From: WRIS01 sp964345475
GTDB lineage: Bacteria; Actinomycetota; Coriobacteriia; Coriobacteriales; Eggerthellaceae
Direction: 5' to 3'
Assembly (NCBI GenBank): GCA_964345475.1
Contig: CAYFQW010000021.1
Location: 1-13,842 of the forward strand
DNA length: 13,842 nucleotides
The notes beneath the pieces are model-generated. The model saw only the letters and a program-made list of their open reading frames with translations, did no database searches and was not told where the DNA came from. Positions within the stretch are counted from its first letter, which is position 1. Every line of letters starts with the position of its first letter. Of this stretch, positions 1 through 5,435 are shown in pieces. The position numbers and the translations under genes are program-made.

Positions 1-131
1 GATTTTTTGGAGCCTTCCCCTAACACCCCCTTGACATTTGCATAGCTGGCTCCTCTTTTAAGATAATATCAACTAACGGTTTTAAGTATAGGATCGGGTT
101 TGAAGGCAGAAAAGCAGCCATTGAGAGCGTC

Positions 132-152
132 AGCGCACTTAAAAGCTGCGCT
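132..152. repeat. Short inverted repeat
   Basis: The 6-bp arms AGCGCA (132-137) and TGCGCT (147-152) are perfectly complementary around a 9-base loop. Only three T residues follow, so it is a poor intrinsic terminator. It could be a minor operator or chance. Confidence 0.3.
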
Positions 153-287
153 TTCGATGTCACTATTTATTGCCGCATATGGCTAGACACTGCACAATGG
201 CTATGGTAAGAAAGTTAGGAACGTGTTGGAACCCCAAATATAGGGTTTGAATATAGGGCTTTAGATTGTAGGGCCCCAAACGCAAAG

Positions 288-365
288 CTAAAAGACGGGA
301 CTAAGAGACAGGGTTAAAAGGTAAGGTTAAAAGACAGGACTAAAAGGTAGAGCTAAAAAGGAAGG
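288..365 (+). repeat. 13-bp tandem repeat array (6 units) before LysR
   Basis: Six head-to-tail 13-base units can be read directly: CTAAAAGACGGGA (288-300), CTAAGAGACAGGG (301-313), TTAAAAGGTAAGG (314-326), TTAAAAGACAGGA (327-339), CTAAAAGGTAGAG (340-352) and CTAAAAAGGAAGG (353-365). The units share YTAAAAG followed by a G-rich half. Units 2+3 resemble units 4+5, giving a second-order period of about 26 bp. The array is almost all purine on the plus strand and carries repeated Shine-Dalgarno-like AAGG or AGGA cores. It ends five bases before the GGAG ribosome binding site (371-374) of the LysR gene. TAA recurs in changing frames, so it is not coding. Similar but irregular units extend upstream to about 232. 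Function is unknown. Confidence 0.85.
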
Positions 366-382
366 ATTCCGGAGATAAGACC

Positions 383-1341
383 ATGGATATTAGGCAATTA
401 AGGTACTGTGCCGCCGTTGCGTATTATCAGAACTATACCAAGGCCGCCGAAAATCTCTTTATTTCTCGTCAAGCTTTGAGCAAGTCTATAAAACAGCTGG
501 AAAAAGAATTGGGTAATGATATTTTTATTCTCGAAGGAAACAACCTCGTGTGGCCGATTTTGGTGCGGCCTTCTTGCAAGATTGCGACCCTGTCATTACA
601 AAATTCGATGAGCTGCAACAAAAATACCTCAGGGACCTGCATGGCATGAGCACAGATTTTATTATTGCACTTGTCCACGGATCTTCGCTCAGTGTTCCTT
701 GGCAGGTGTTCGACGGTTTGAATAATCTTGACCCCAGCATACGGATAGCAATCGAGAGTGCACGAACCGAAGATGCTCTTGACATGGTTCGCAAGGATGA
801 GGCTGAAATGGGTATAGTTGGCTCCTGTCCAGCATATTTAGAGGAGTTCGACTATCTGACTTTGGCGTGCTTCGGAATCCACGTTGATATCATTGAAGGG
901 CACCCGCTCGAGCACAAAGAAGAAATATATCTCGAGGATCTGGACGGATGTTCTTTTGTAACAGCTGGTCCTCACGATCATCTGCATCGCTACTTTATGG
1001 AAGTCTGCGAACAAGCTGGAGTGCAGCCTAAGATAATCATGACGTCTTCAGACACGACTACTCTTTTGAATGCTGCAAGAAACAACGAAGCCTTGTGCTT
1101 CGGTTTCCCCCGTGAGGTGACCTCGGATAAACCTGAGAGTACGAGAGTGGCCCGGCTTGTTATCGAGGGCTCTGAGAAGTTTGGGTCGTACGCGATAAAG
1201 AAAAAGGATTACCGTTCATCGCCTGCACTCGAGAAGGTCTGGAGCTATCTGGAACAACTCGTTCCGACACTATCCTCAAAGGCAGATGCTATTGTCGCTT
1301 CTTATGGCGGGGTGTCGGCAAGGGTGCCTTCTGATTCCTAG
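383..1341 (+). pseudogene. LysR-family transcriptional regulator, frameshifted
   Basis: The product resembles LysR-type regulators, which bind DNA through an N-terminal winged helix-turn-helix and sense a small molecule with a C-terminal periplasmic-binding-like domain. Codons 1-56 (383-550) give a typical N-terminus: MDIRQLRYCAAVA, then AAENLFISRQALSKSIKQLE, then ELGNDIF. Just after NNLV this frame leaves the family pattern and ends at 649. The next frame continues from 553 as ADFGAAFL and runs through an effector-domain-like region to the TAG at 1339-1341. Restoring one base near 551 (making NNLVLADFG) would give about 319 residues, the normal family length. The start has a good GGAG at 371-374. 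The gene is either inactivated by a single-base deletion or carries a sequencing error. It converges on the amidohydrolase gene, which it might once have regulated; the effector is unknown. Confidence 0.85.
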
Positions 1342-1428
1342 GGCATCTTGTGGCACACGGGAAGCTGGAAGGCACTTGTGGTTCCCTGACTCCTAGGGCG
1401 TCCTGTGCTTCCTAAATCTTCCTTGGGC
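1333..1428. repeat. Short direct repeats between convergent genes
   Basis: A 20-base segment at 1333-1352 recurs at 1388-1407 with 17 of 20 bases identical. Both contain TCCTAGGGC followed by TC and TGTG. Related decamers occur at 1409-1418 (TTCCTAAATC) and 1419-1428 (TTCCTTGGGC). The first copy covers the LysR stop codon and the last ones overlap the 3' end of the minus-strand amidohydrolase. No stem followed by a T-run was seen, so a bidirectional intrinsic terminator is not supported. Confidence 0.55.
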
Positions 1429-2974
1429 GGCGTATCAGCAGGTGTGCAAGTGTTTTGCTGCTGCGGGGAAGGGGCTGGTATTCCTTCCCATGCATGTAGA
1501 GGCTTTTGGCCCGCATGTTCTCAAGCTTGCAGGGCTCTATTTCCAAGAGGTCGTCTTTCGTCGTGAAGAAGCTTGCCTCGTATCCCTCACGAAGGATGCC
1601 CTTTTCCTCATCAAGCATAATGCCGCCGTTGACGGTGTAGGTCTTAAGCGCTTCGAATGCCGAGAGCGACTGGTCTTCCACGTAGAATTCCCGCATGCCG
1701 CGCATTTGCAGGAAGGGGTCTACCGACTGCACCGGCGAATCGGATGAGCCGCAGAGGACGACCTCGTTGGCGGCGAAATCTTTAAGCGGGATTTGCTGCG
1801 CAACGATATCCTCGTCAAGAAAATGCTCGTAGCCATGGAGGTAGCGCTTGTCTATCCAGGCGTATCCTGGCTGGATGGTCACATAGGGTTTCAGCTTGTA
1901 GATGCGCTCAAGCGTTTGGGGGGAGGGGAACTCGCAGTGGTCGATACGGTGCTTCCCAGGAAGGTCCTCGAATATGCTTACTATCTGCTCGATAGCGAGT
2001 TCGCCTATCGCATGTGCCGATATGATAAAACCTTGCTCGGCGAGGCTTTGGGCTATCTGCCTGAGATCCTCGTCGTCGAAGTACAGCGACCCCCTGCTCC
2101 CATCAGTGTAGGGGCGGGAGAAGGCGGCAGTGCGAGAGCCGATTGAGCCATCAAGCTCCCAGGCCATGCAGCCACCTATGCGTTTCTTGCCCATACGGGG
2201 GAGCACGGCATCGAGTTTCTTACCCTCAAAATACTGTGGGAAGAAGCGGATATCGAGGGGAAGGCGCTGGGCTATGCGGGCTCCGAGCTCGGTCATGCCG
2301 TCGCGCTCAAGGTCGTCGGTTCCCGCCATGGCACAGACGGTCCCGATGCCGTAGGAGGCGCATTCGTTGCAAAAATCGGCAATGCCGCGGGCAAAAATAC
2401 CCGGCGTAACAGATGAAGCCAGGTAGTCGGAGAGCGCGCCCATGTTTGCATCGTGCGCAGGTCCTGCGAGTATTCCGTCGGGGGCAAGCTGCATAAAGTC
2501 GAGGGCCTCAAGAAGTGCACTTGAGCATGAGCTCGAATGACCATCGATATTTAAGACCCACACGCGCGCGCCGTCTGTCCACTGGTCAAGTTCAAATCGC
2601 GTTGGTAGGCGCTTCTCGGCAATGGCAGCTGAAATGTAATTGCTGAAGACGATTAAAGACCCCGGTTTGACACGTGCCGCATGGGCACGGATCTCTTTTT
2701 CAATACCCGCAAGGTTTGAAGGCTCGACACCATCGTGCTCTATACGGCAAATTTGAGTGCCTACGCCCGAAAGCGCAATAGTCTCAAGCAGGTGAAGGTG
2801 TGCATCGATAAGCGCTGGGTACACATGGGTACCACCCAAATCGACGATACGGCTATATTCGCCCGGTTGCTCATCGAAGGCGATTATCTTGCCATGCTCA
2901 ACCGTCATGCTGTGGTGGGTATCTTGTGGGTCTTCCATCGTATGGAAGATGGCGTTGTTAAAAAGCGTTTTCAT
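1412..2974 (-). CDS. Amidohydrolase family protein (Amidohydrolase_3, YtcJ-like)
   Basis: This 520-residue protein looks like a cytoplasmic metal-dependent TIM-barrel hydrolase of the Amidohydrolase_3 / YtcJ / N-substituted formamide deformylase group; the substrate cannot be read from sequence. The N-terminal strand domain leads into DAHLHL (His59, His61), the first metal-binding motif. The family pattern continues with LPTRFELDQW (123-132), NIDGH (His146), ELDGSIGSRTA (273-283), SAHAIG (His321), HRIDHCE (His346) and SSDSP (Asp412). The C-terminal strands return to the small beta domain with EKGILREGYEASF. The start at 2974 is preceded by AAGGATGATCC, a good ribosome binding site. The usual Lys four residues before the DGS motif appears to be Ala271 here, which may affect metal ligation. 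It lies 159 bases downstream of the permease on the same strand, so transport and hydrolysis of an amino-acid-derived compound is a reasonable but unproven idea. Confidence 0.85.
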   Translation of the reverse strand: MKTLFNNAIFHTMEDPQDTHHSMTVEHGKIIAFDEQPGEYSRIVDLGGTHVYPALIDAHLHLLETIALSGVGTQICRIEHDGVEPSNLAGIEKEIRAHAARVKPGSLIVFSNYISAAIAEKRLPTRFELDQWTDGARVWVLNIDGHSSSCSSALLEALDFMQLAPDGILAGPAHDANMGALSDYLASSVTPGIFARGIADFCNECASYGIGTVCAMAGTDDLERDGMTELGARIAQRLPLDIRFFPQYFEGKKLDAVLPRMGKKRIGGCMAWELDGSIGSRTAAFSRPYTDGSRGSLYFDDEDLRQIAQSLAEQGFIISAHAIGELAIEQIVSIFEDLPGKHRIDHCEFPSPQTLERIYKLKPYVTIQPGYAWIDKRYLHGYEHFLDEDIVAQQIPLKDFAANEVVLCGSSDSPVQSVDPFLQMRGMREFYVEDQSLSAFEALKTYTVNGGIMLDEEKGILREGYEASFFTTKDDLLEIEPCKLENMRAKSLYMHGKEYQPLPRSSKTLAHLLIRRPRKI

Positions 2975-2997
2975 GGATCATCCTTAGGTCTTTTAGT

Positions 2998-3062
2998 CGT
3001 GCTTGTCGACCGTGCTTTTCCGTCGTGCTTTCCGACTGTGTTTCTCGGCTGTGCTCCCTGGC
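2998..3062 (-). repeat. 13-bp tandem repeat array (5 units) before amidohydrolase
   Basis: Five 13-base units are visible; on the plus strand they read CGTGCTTGTCGAC (2998-3010), CGTGCTTTTCCGT (3011-3023), CGTGCTTTCCGAC (3024-3036), TGTGTTTCTCGGC (3037-3049) and TGTGCTCCCTGGC (3050-3062). YGTGYTY is the constant half. In the direction of the amidohydrolase gene the array ends 23 bases before the start codon, just upstream of the AAGGAT ribosome binding site. The flank between array and binding site contains ACTAAAAGAC, a string also found in the array in front of the LysR gene. The period of 13 rotates through all reading frames, so this is not a coding repeat. Its role is unknown. Confidence 0.85.
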
Positions 3063-3133
3063 GTGCACGATAAGCCTTCGTATAGCTCTCGGTCGCGGGC
3101 TCTGCTGCTTGTCGCCCTTATCATCCGTCGCAG

Positions 3134-4270
3134 CTAAATACTGACGGCGCTTCCGACAGCCATGAGCACAAAGGCAATAAGCACCAACACCTGCATGGGG
3201 GTGCTCGCCAAAACATCGGGAAGAAGAAGCTTGCCATTTTCGCGGCGGCATCTGCGGAAAGCAGGCACGACGAGGAAGGCAATCAATATGGCTATGAGGC
3301 CTCCTGCCGTTCGCATTATATCAAGGAAGCTACCGAGGTTGAGAAGCACAAGGATAAGAGAGGGCAGCGTAGCAATAAGCCAGCAGATATTCTTATGCCA
3401 CTTCGTTTGGTCCTCGATGATGTCGGATAGGGCAAGCGAAATCGACCAGTAGGTGGTGAGCATAGCAAGGATGATAAAGATTGAGCCGAGCACTTGCGCC
3501 CAGGTTCCGATTCCTTCCGACCAGCCTAAGATGGCGATCTCTGTGATGTAGGCAGACGAGCCGAGGGCGCAGACGATAATGACCAATATGAAGGCAAAGT
3601 TAAGGCCAAGGCCGAGCAGGATGGCTTTGCGCACTTTCACCGGGTCTCTATCGAGCCCTTCCACTGCCTGCGGAATACTAAAGAAGGCAACAAAGCTGAA
3701 CATGGCCATCCCGAAGAAGGCCATAACCTCATTGGCGGAGCCCCAGGAAACAACAAAGGCGTTGCTCCAGTTAAAAACTGAGGCGATGGCCAGAACGGCA
3801 ACGATAGCGATAATAATGCTTATAGAAACAGCCTCGCTCAAACCGAGTATCTTCAAGCCGAAGAAAACGACAGCGGCAGCGATAGCATAGAAGATAAGCT
3901 TCGCTGCAAGAGGGGGAAGGCCTGCAGCCTCAAGGATTTCAGCACCGCCCGCTACGTAAGCCGCCAGGTTGGTAATGAGCACAAGCGTTGTGAGGACAAA
4001 GAGGCCTACAGCAAATATATTCCCATGCTTCCCGCGGAAGAGGTATTTTTTGAATATCGAGACGACCTGCGTGCCGTTGTCGCCTCCGATAGTGAGTTCG
4101 GCCAGCATCATGTGCATGCAGTAGCTAAAAAAGAAGGCGAGCCCGAGAATGAGCGCCGCCCACAAGAGGCCTGCTCGGTCGGCGAGGTAGGGCAGGGTCA
4201 TGATGCCGCTGCCTACGCCATAGCCCGTGATAATGGATGCCGCTTGCCAAACCGTAAGTTTTTTCTCCAT
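3134..4270 (-). CDS. Amino acid permease, aromatic amino acid transporter-like
   Basis: The product is a 378-residue, very hydrophobic membrane protein with about 11 predicted helices, typical of secondary amino acid transporters. The first helix carries GYGVGSGIMTLPY (16-28), the broken-helix glycine signature of the LeuT-fold Trp/Tyr permease and AAAP families, where substrate and cation bind. A second family-like stretch is FFSIPQAVEGLDRDP (196-210). Substrate is probably an aromatic or other neutral amino acid, but this cannot be settled from sequence. I chose the ATG at 4270 because it follows AAAGGATT at proper spacing. A GTG at 4291 in the same frame would add seven residues but has no ribosome binding site. 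The gene is divergent from nuoA, has its own candidate promoter (4332-4340), and lies upstream of the amidohydrolase on the same strand. Confidence 0.85.
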   Translation of the reverse strand: MEKKLTVWQAASIITGYGVGSGIMTLPYLADRAGLLWAALILGLAFFFSYCMHMMLAELTIGGDNGTQVVSIFKKYLFRGKHGNIFAVGLFVLTTLVLITNLAAYVAGGAEILEAAGLPPLAAKLIFYAIAAAVVFFGLKILGLSEAVSISIIIAIVAVLAIASVFNWSNAFVVSWGSANEVMAFFGMAMFSFVAFFSIPQAVEGLDRDPVKVRKAILLGLGLNFAFILVIIVCALGSSAYITEIAILGWSEGIGTWAQVLGSIFIILAMLTTYWSISLALSDIIEDQTKWHKNICWLIATLPSLILVLLNLGSFLDIMRTAGGLIAILIAFLVVPAFRRCRRENGKLLLPDVLASTPMQVLVLIAFVLMAVGSAVSI

Positions 4271-4274
4271 CTGG

Positions 4275-4282
4275 AATCCTTT
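4275..4282 (-). promoter_or_regulatory. Ribosome binding site that sets the permease start
   Basis: On the minus strand this reads AAAGGATT, followed by CCAG and the ATG at 4270. It decides between that ATG and the in-frame GTG at 4291, which has no such site. Confidence 0.7.
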
Positions 4283-4295
4283 GCCCCGCACGCGA

Positions 4296-4320
4296 TTAGT
4301 ACGTTGTTAGTACATTAGTA
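4296..4320 (-). repeat. Three TTAGTA direct repeats in the permease leader
   Basis: TTAGTAC occurs at 4296-4302 and 4307-4313, and TTAGTA at 4315-4320; on the minus strand these read as TACTAA elements. Start-to-start spacings are 11 and 8 bases. They lie between the candidate -10 box and the ribosome binding site of the permease, so they would fall in the first transcribed bases and could be an operator. Confidence 0.6.
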
Positions 4321-4331
4321 AGATGAGGCAA

Positions 4332-4340
4332 ATTGTAGCA
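4332..4340 (-). promoter_or_regulatory. Candidate extended -10 promoter for the permease
   Basis: The minus strand reads TGCTACAAT, an extended -10 (TGn plus a 5/6 match to TATAAT). No clear -35 is seen 16-18 bases upstream, which an extended -10 can tolerate. Transcription would begin near 4325, just before the TTAGTA repeats. Confidence 0.45.
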
Positions 4341-4394
4341 CTTGCTGCCAGTTCTTCCTATTTGAAAGGATTCTTGCTTTTGGGCTGCCATATC

Positions 4395-4404
4395 CTGTCG
4401 ACAG
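4395..4404. promoter_or_regulatory. 10-bp palindrome in the divergent intergenic region
   Basis: CTGTCGACAG is a perfect palindrome lying midway between the two divergent candidate promoters. It could be an operator for either gene. CTGCCA is also repeated nearby at 4345-4350, 4385-4390 and 4457-4462. Confidence 0.3.
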
Positions 4405-4435
4405 AACGGCATTTCCCGCCGCTTATCGAACGATT

Positions 4436-4444
4436 TTATCCACA
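4436..4444 (+). promoter_or_regulatory. Perfect DnaA-box consensus
   Basis: TTATCCACA matches the high-affinity DnaA box exactly. It lies 23 bases upstream of the -10 box of the nuo operon, near where an activator or repressor would bind. It is single, with no AT-rich unwinding element or cluster of boxes, so this is not an origin. A regulatory DnaA site or chance are both possible. Confidence 0.45.
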
Positions 4445-4454
4445 AAGCACGTGT

Positions 4455-4473
4455 GTCTGCCAGACCGTATAAT
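4455..4473 (+). promoter_or_regulatory. Candidate nuo operon promoter with inverted repeat
   Basis: TATAAT at 4468-4473 is a perfect -10 hexamer, which would start transcription near 4480 and leave a leader of about 105 bases before nuoA. The bases 16-18 upstream do not resemble TTGACA, which suggests dependence on an activator. In the spacer, GTCTG (4455-4459) and CAGAC (4461-4465) form a compact inverted repeat that could be an operator. TGTCTGC recurs at 4490-4496. Confidence 0.5.
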
Positions 4474-4505
4474 AAGCCTCAAGGCAGCATGTCTGCTTGT
4501 GAGAC

Positions 4506-4557
4506 GTTCGCAATGCTTTGATTTTTTAATGCAAGGGCATTAAGATGCAGAGCGAAC
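4506..4557 (+). promoter_or_regulatory. Nested inverted repeats in the nuoA leader
   Basis: The outer arms GTTCGC (4506-4511) and GCGAAC (4552-4557) are perfectly complementary and, after two mismatched bases, are extended by TGC/GCA. An inner pair, TTAATGC (4526-4532) and GCATTAA (4537-4543), closes a 4-base AAGG loop. The whole can fold as a two-level hairpin in the untranslated leader, ending 27 bases before the nuoA ATG. No T-run follows, so it is not a simple terminator. Either an RNA structure or a protein-binding palindrome is plausible. Confidence 0.55.
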
Positions 4558-4584
4558 ATTTCCTGCGAAGAAAGCTGAGTTTTT

Positions 4585-4941
4585 ATGGAACCTGAAGGTA
4601 TCCTCCTGTTCACATTTGTCTTTTTAGGGGCGGCTTTTGTCGTTGTAGTCCTGCTTACCTCGTGGCTTCTTGCGCCTAAGAAGCCTTCCGAGAAAAAATC
4701 AGAGGTCTATGAGTGCGGGGCAAAGCCAAAGGGCACGGCATGGATGCAGTTCAGGCCTGGCTATTATGTGTTTGCCCTGCTCTACGTGATTTTCGATATA
4801 GAGACGGTATTCCTCTATCCTTTCGCAGTGACAGTAGGCCTCAGCGGATGGTTTGTTTTTATTGAGATGCTGATTTTTCTTGCGATATTAATTGCCGGGC
4901 TTGCGTATGCCTGGAAGGAAGGGGCTCTCACATGGCGATAG
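4585..4941 (+). CDS. nuoA: NADH-quinone oxidoreductase subunit A
   Basis: NuoA is a small membrane subunit of complex I near the quinone channel, where its first cytoplasmic loop helps link the connecting arm to the membrane arm. The 118-residue product has three membrane helices (about 6-29, 60-81, 88-110). It carries the family signatures YECG (42-45), the following MQFRPGYYVFALLYVIFD region and IETVFLYPFA. Length is normal for the family. It is the first gene of the operon; the ATG follows a modest GAAGAAAG ribosome binding site. The last ten bases overlap nuoB. Confidence 0.95.
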   Translation: MEPEGILLFTFVFLGAAFVVVVLLTSWLLAPKKPSEKKSEVYECGAKPKGTAWMQFRPGYYVFALLYVIFDIETVFLYPFAVTVGLSGWFVFIEMLIFLAILIAGLAYAWKEGALTWR

Positions 4942-5435
4942 AAAGATTCGCTGGCGAGCATTCAATTCTTACCATTAGAAGCGAGCAGTTTCTTGATATG
5001 GCCCGGCGGAAATCACTTTGGTACATGTCATTCGGCATTGCGTGCTGCGCTATCGAAGGCCTGATGCACGCCTCTGGACCAAGGTTCGACCTCGATCGTT
5101 TCGGCGTGTTTTTTCGCGCGAGCCCTCGCCAAGCGGATGTCATGATTGTTGCGGGTACGGTGAATCTTAAAATGGCAGAGGTGGTCAAGCGTCTGTACGA
5201 CGAGATGCCCGAACCAAAATATGTTCTCGCCATGGGAGCCTGCGCCTGTACGGGCGGCCCCTTCAGGGAGTATCCCAATGTGGTTATGGGCGTCGACAAA
5301 ATCATACCTGTCGATGTGTATATCCCCGGTTGCCCTCCTCGTCCGGAATCGGTGCAGTACGGGTTTTTGCAATTGATGGAAAAAATCAAAATGCAGACGC
5401 AGAAACGATTAGAAGCAAGGAACGAAGATGAGTAA
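4932..5435 (+). CDS. nuoB: NADH-quinone oxidoreductase subunit B
   Basis: NuoB holds the terminal [4Fe-4S] cluster N2, which passes electrons to quinone at the interface with NuoD. The 167-residue soluble protein shows the ligands: the tandem cysteines Cys38-Cys39 in FGIACCAIEG, Cys104 in GACACTGG and Cys134 in IPGCPPRPE. Length is near the family norm. The gene starts inside the end of nuoA and itself overlaps nuoCD by eight bases, which points to translational coupling. The C-terminal tail (about 150-167) is charged and not conserved in the family. Confidence 0.96.
   Translation: MAIERFAGEHSILTIRSEQFLDMARRKSLWYMSFGIACCAIEGLMHASGPRFDLDRFGVFFRASPRQADVMIVAGTVNLKMAEVVKRLYDEMPEPKYVLAMGACACTGGPFREYPNVVMGVDKIIPVDVYIPGCPPRPESVQYGFLQLMEKIKMQTQKRLEARNEDE

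Larger units (their letters stand above)
1..382. other. Non-coding region upstream of the LysR gene
   Basis: I see no supportable gene here; all frames are broken by frequent stops. A reading frame open from base 1 stops at 43-45, so at most the last codons of an upstream gene could be present, and I do not claim one. The stretch holds a weak inverted repeat (132-152), a repeat-rich segment from about 232 and, from 288, a regular 13-bp tandem array that runs up to the ribosome binding site of the LysR gene. Two copies of CCCCAAA (232-238, 274-280) and three TAGGG cores (241, 254, 269) precede the regular array and may be decayed units of it. No convincing sigma-70 promoter with correct spacing was found. 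Confidence 0.6.

Noticed and set aside
32..67. TTGACA (32-37) followed by GATAAT (62-67) as a promoter
   Set aside because: The spacer is 24 bases, far from the usual 16-18, and no better -10 lies at the right distance.
288..365. CRISPR array
   Set aside because: Units are 13 bases with no unique spacers and no cas genes are present.
288..365. LysR T-N11-A operator boxes as the explanation for the 13-bp period
   Set aside because: Unit ends do not consistently give T and A twelve bases apart within a dyad, so the match in length is not supported by the sequence.
548..555. Programmed ribosomal frameshift in the LysR gene
   Set aside because: The codons at the junction (CTC GTG TGG) do not form a slippery heptamer, there is no internal binding site or clear downstream structure, and LysR genes are not known to need one.
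2958..3251. Minus-strand open frame covering the second array, as a repeat-containing protein
   Set aside because: The 13-bp period changes frame at each unit, the frame overlaps both the permease end and amidohydrolase start, and the peptide resembles no family.
4271..4291. Extended permease N-terminus from the GTG at 4291
   Set aside because: There is no ribosome binding site before it, whereas the ATG at 4270 has AAAGGATT at good spacing.
4436..4557. Replication origin
   Set aside because: Only one DnaA box is present, with no cluster, no AT-rich unwinding region and no dnaA or dnaN gene nearby.
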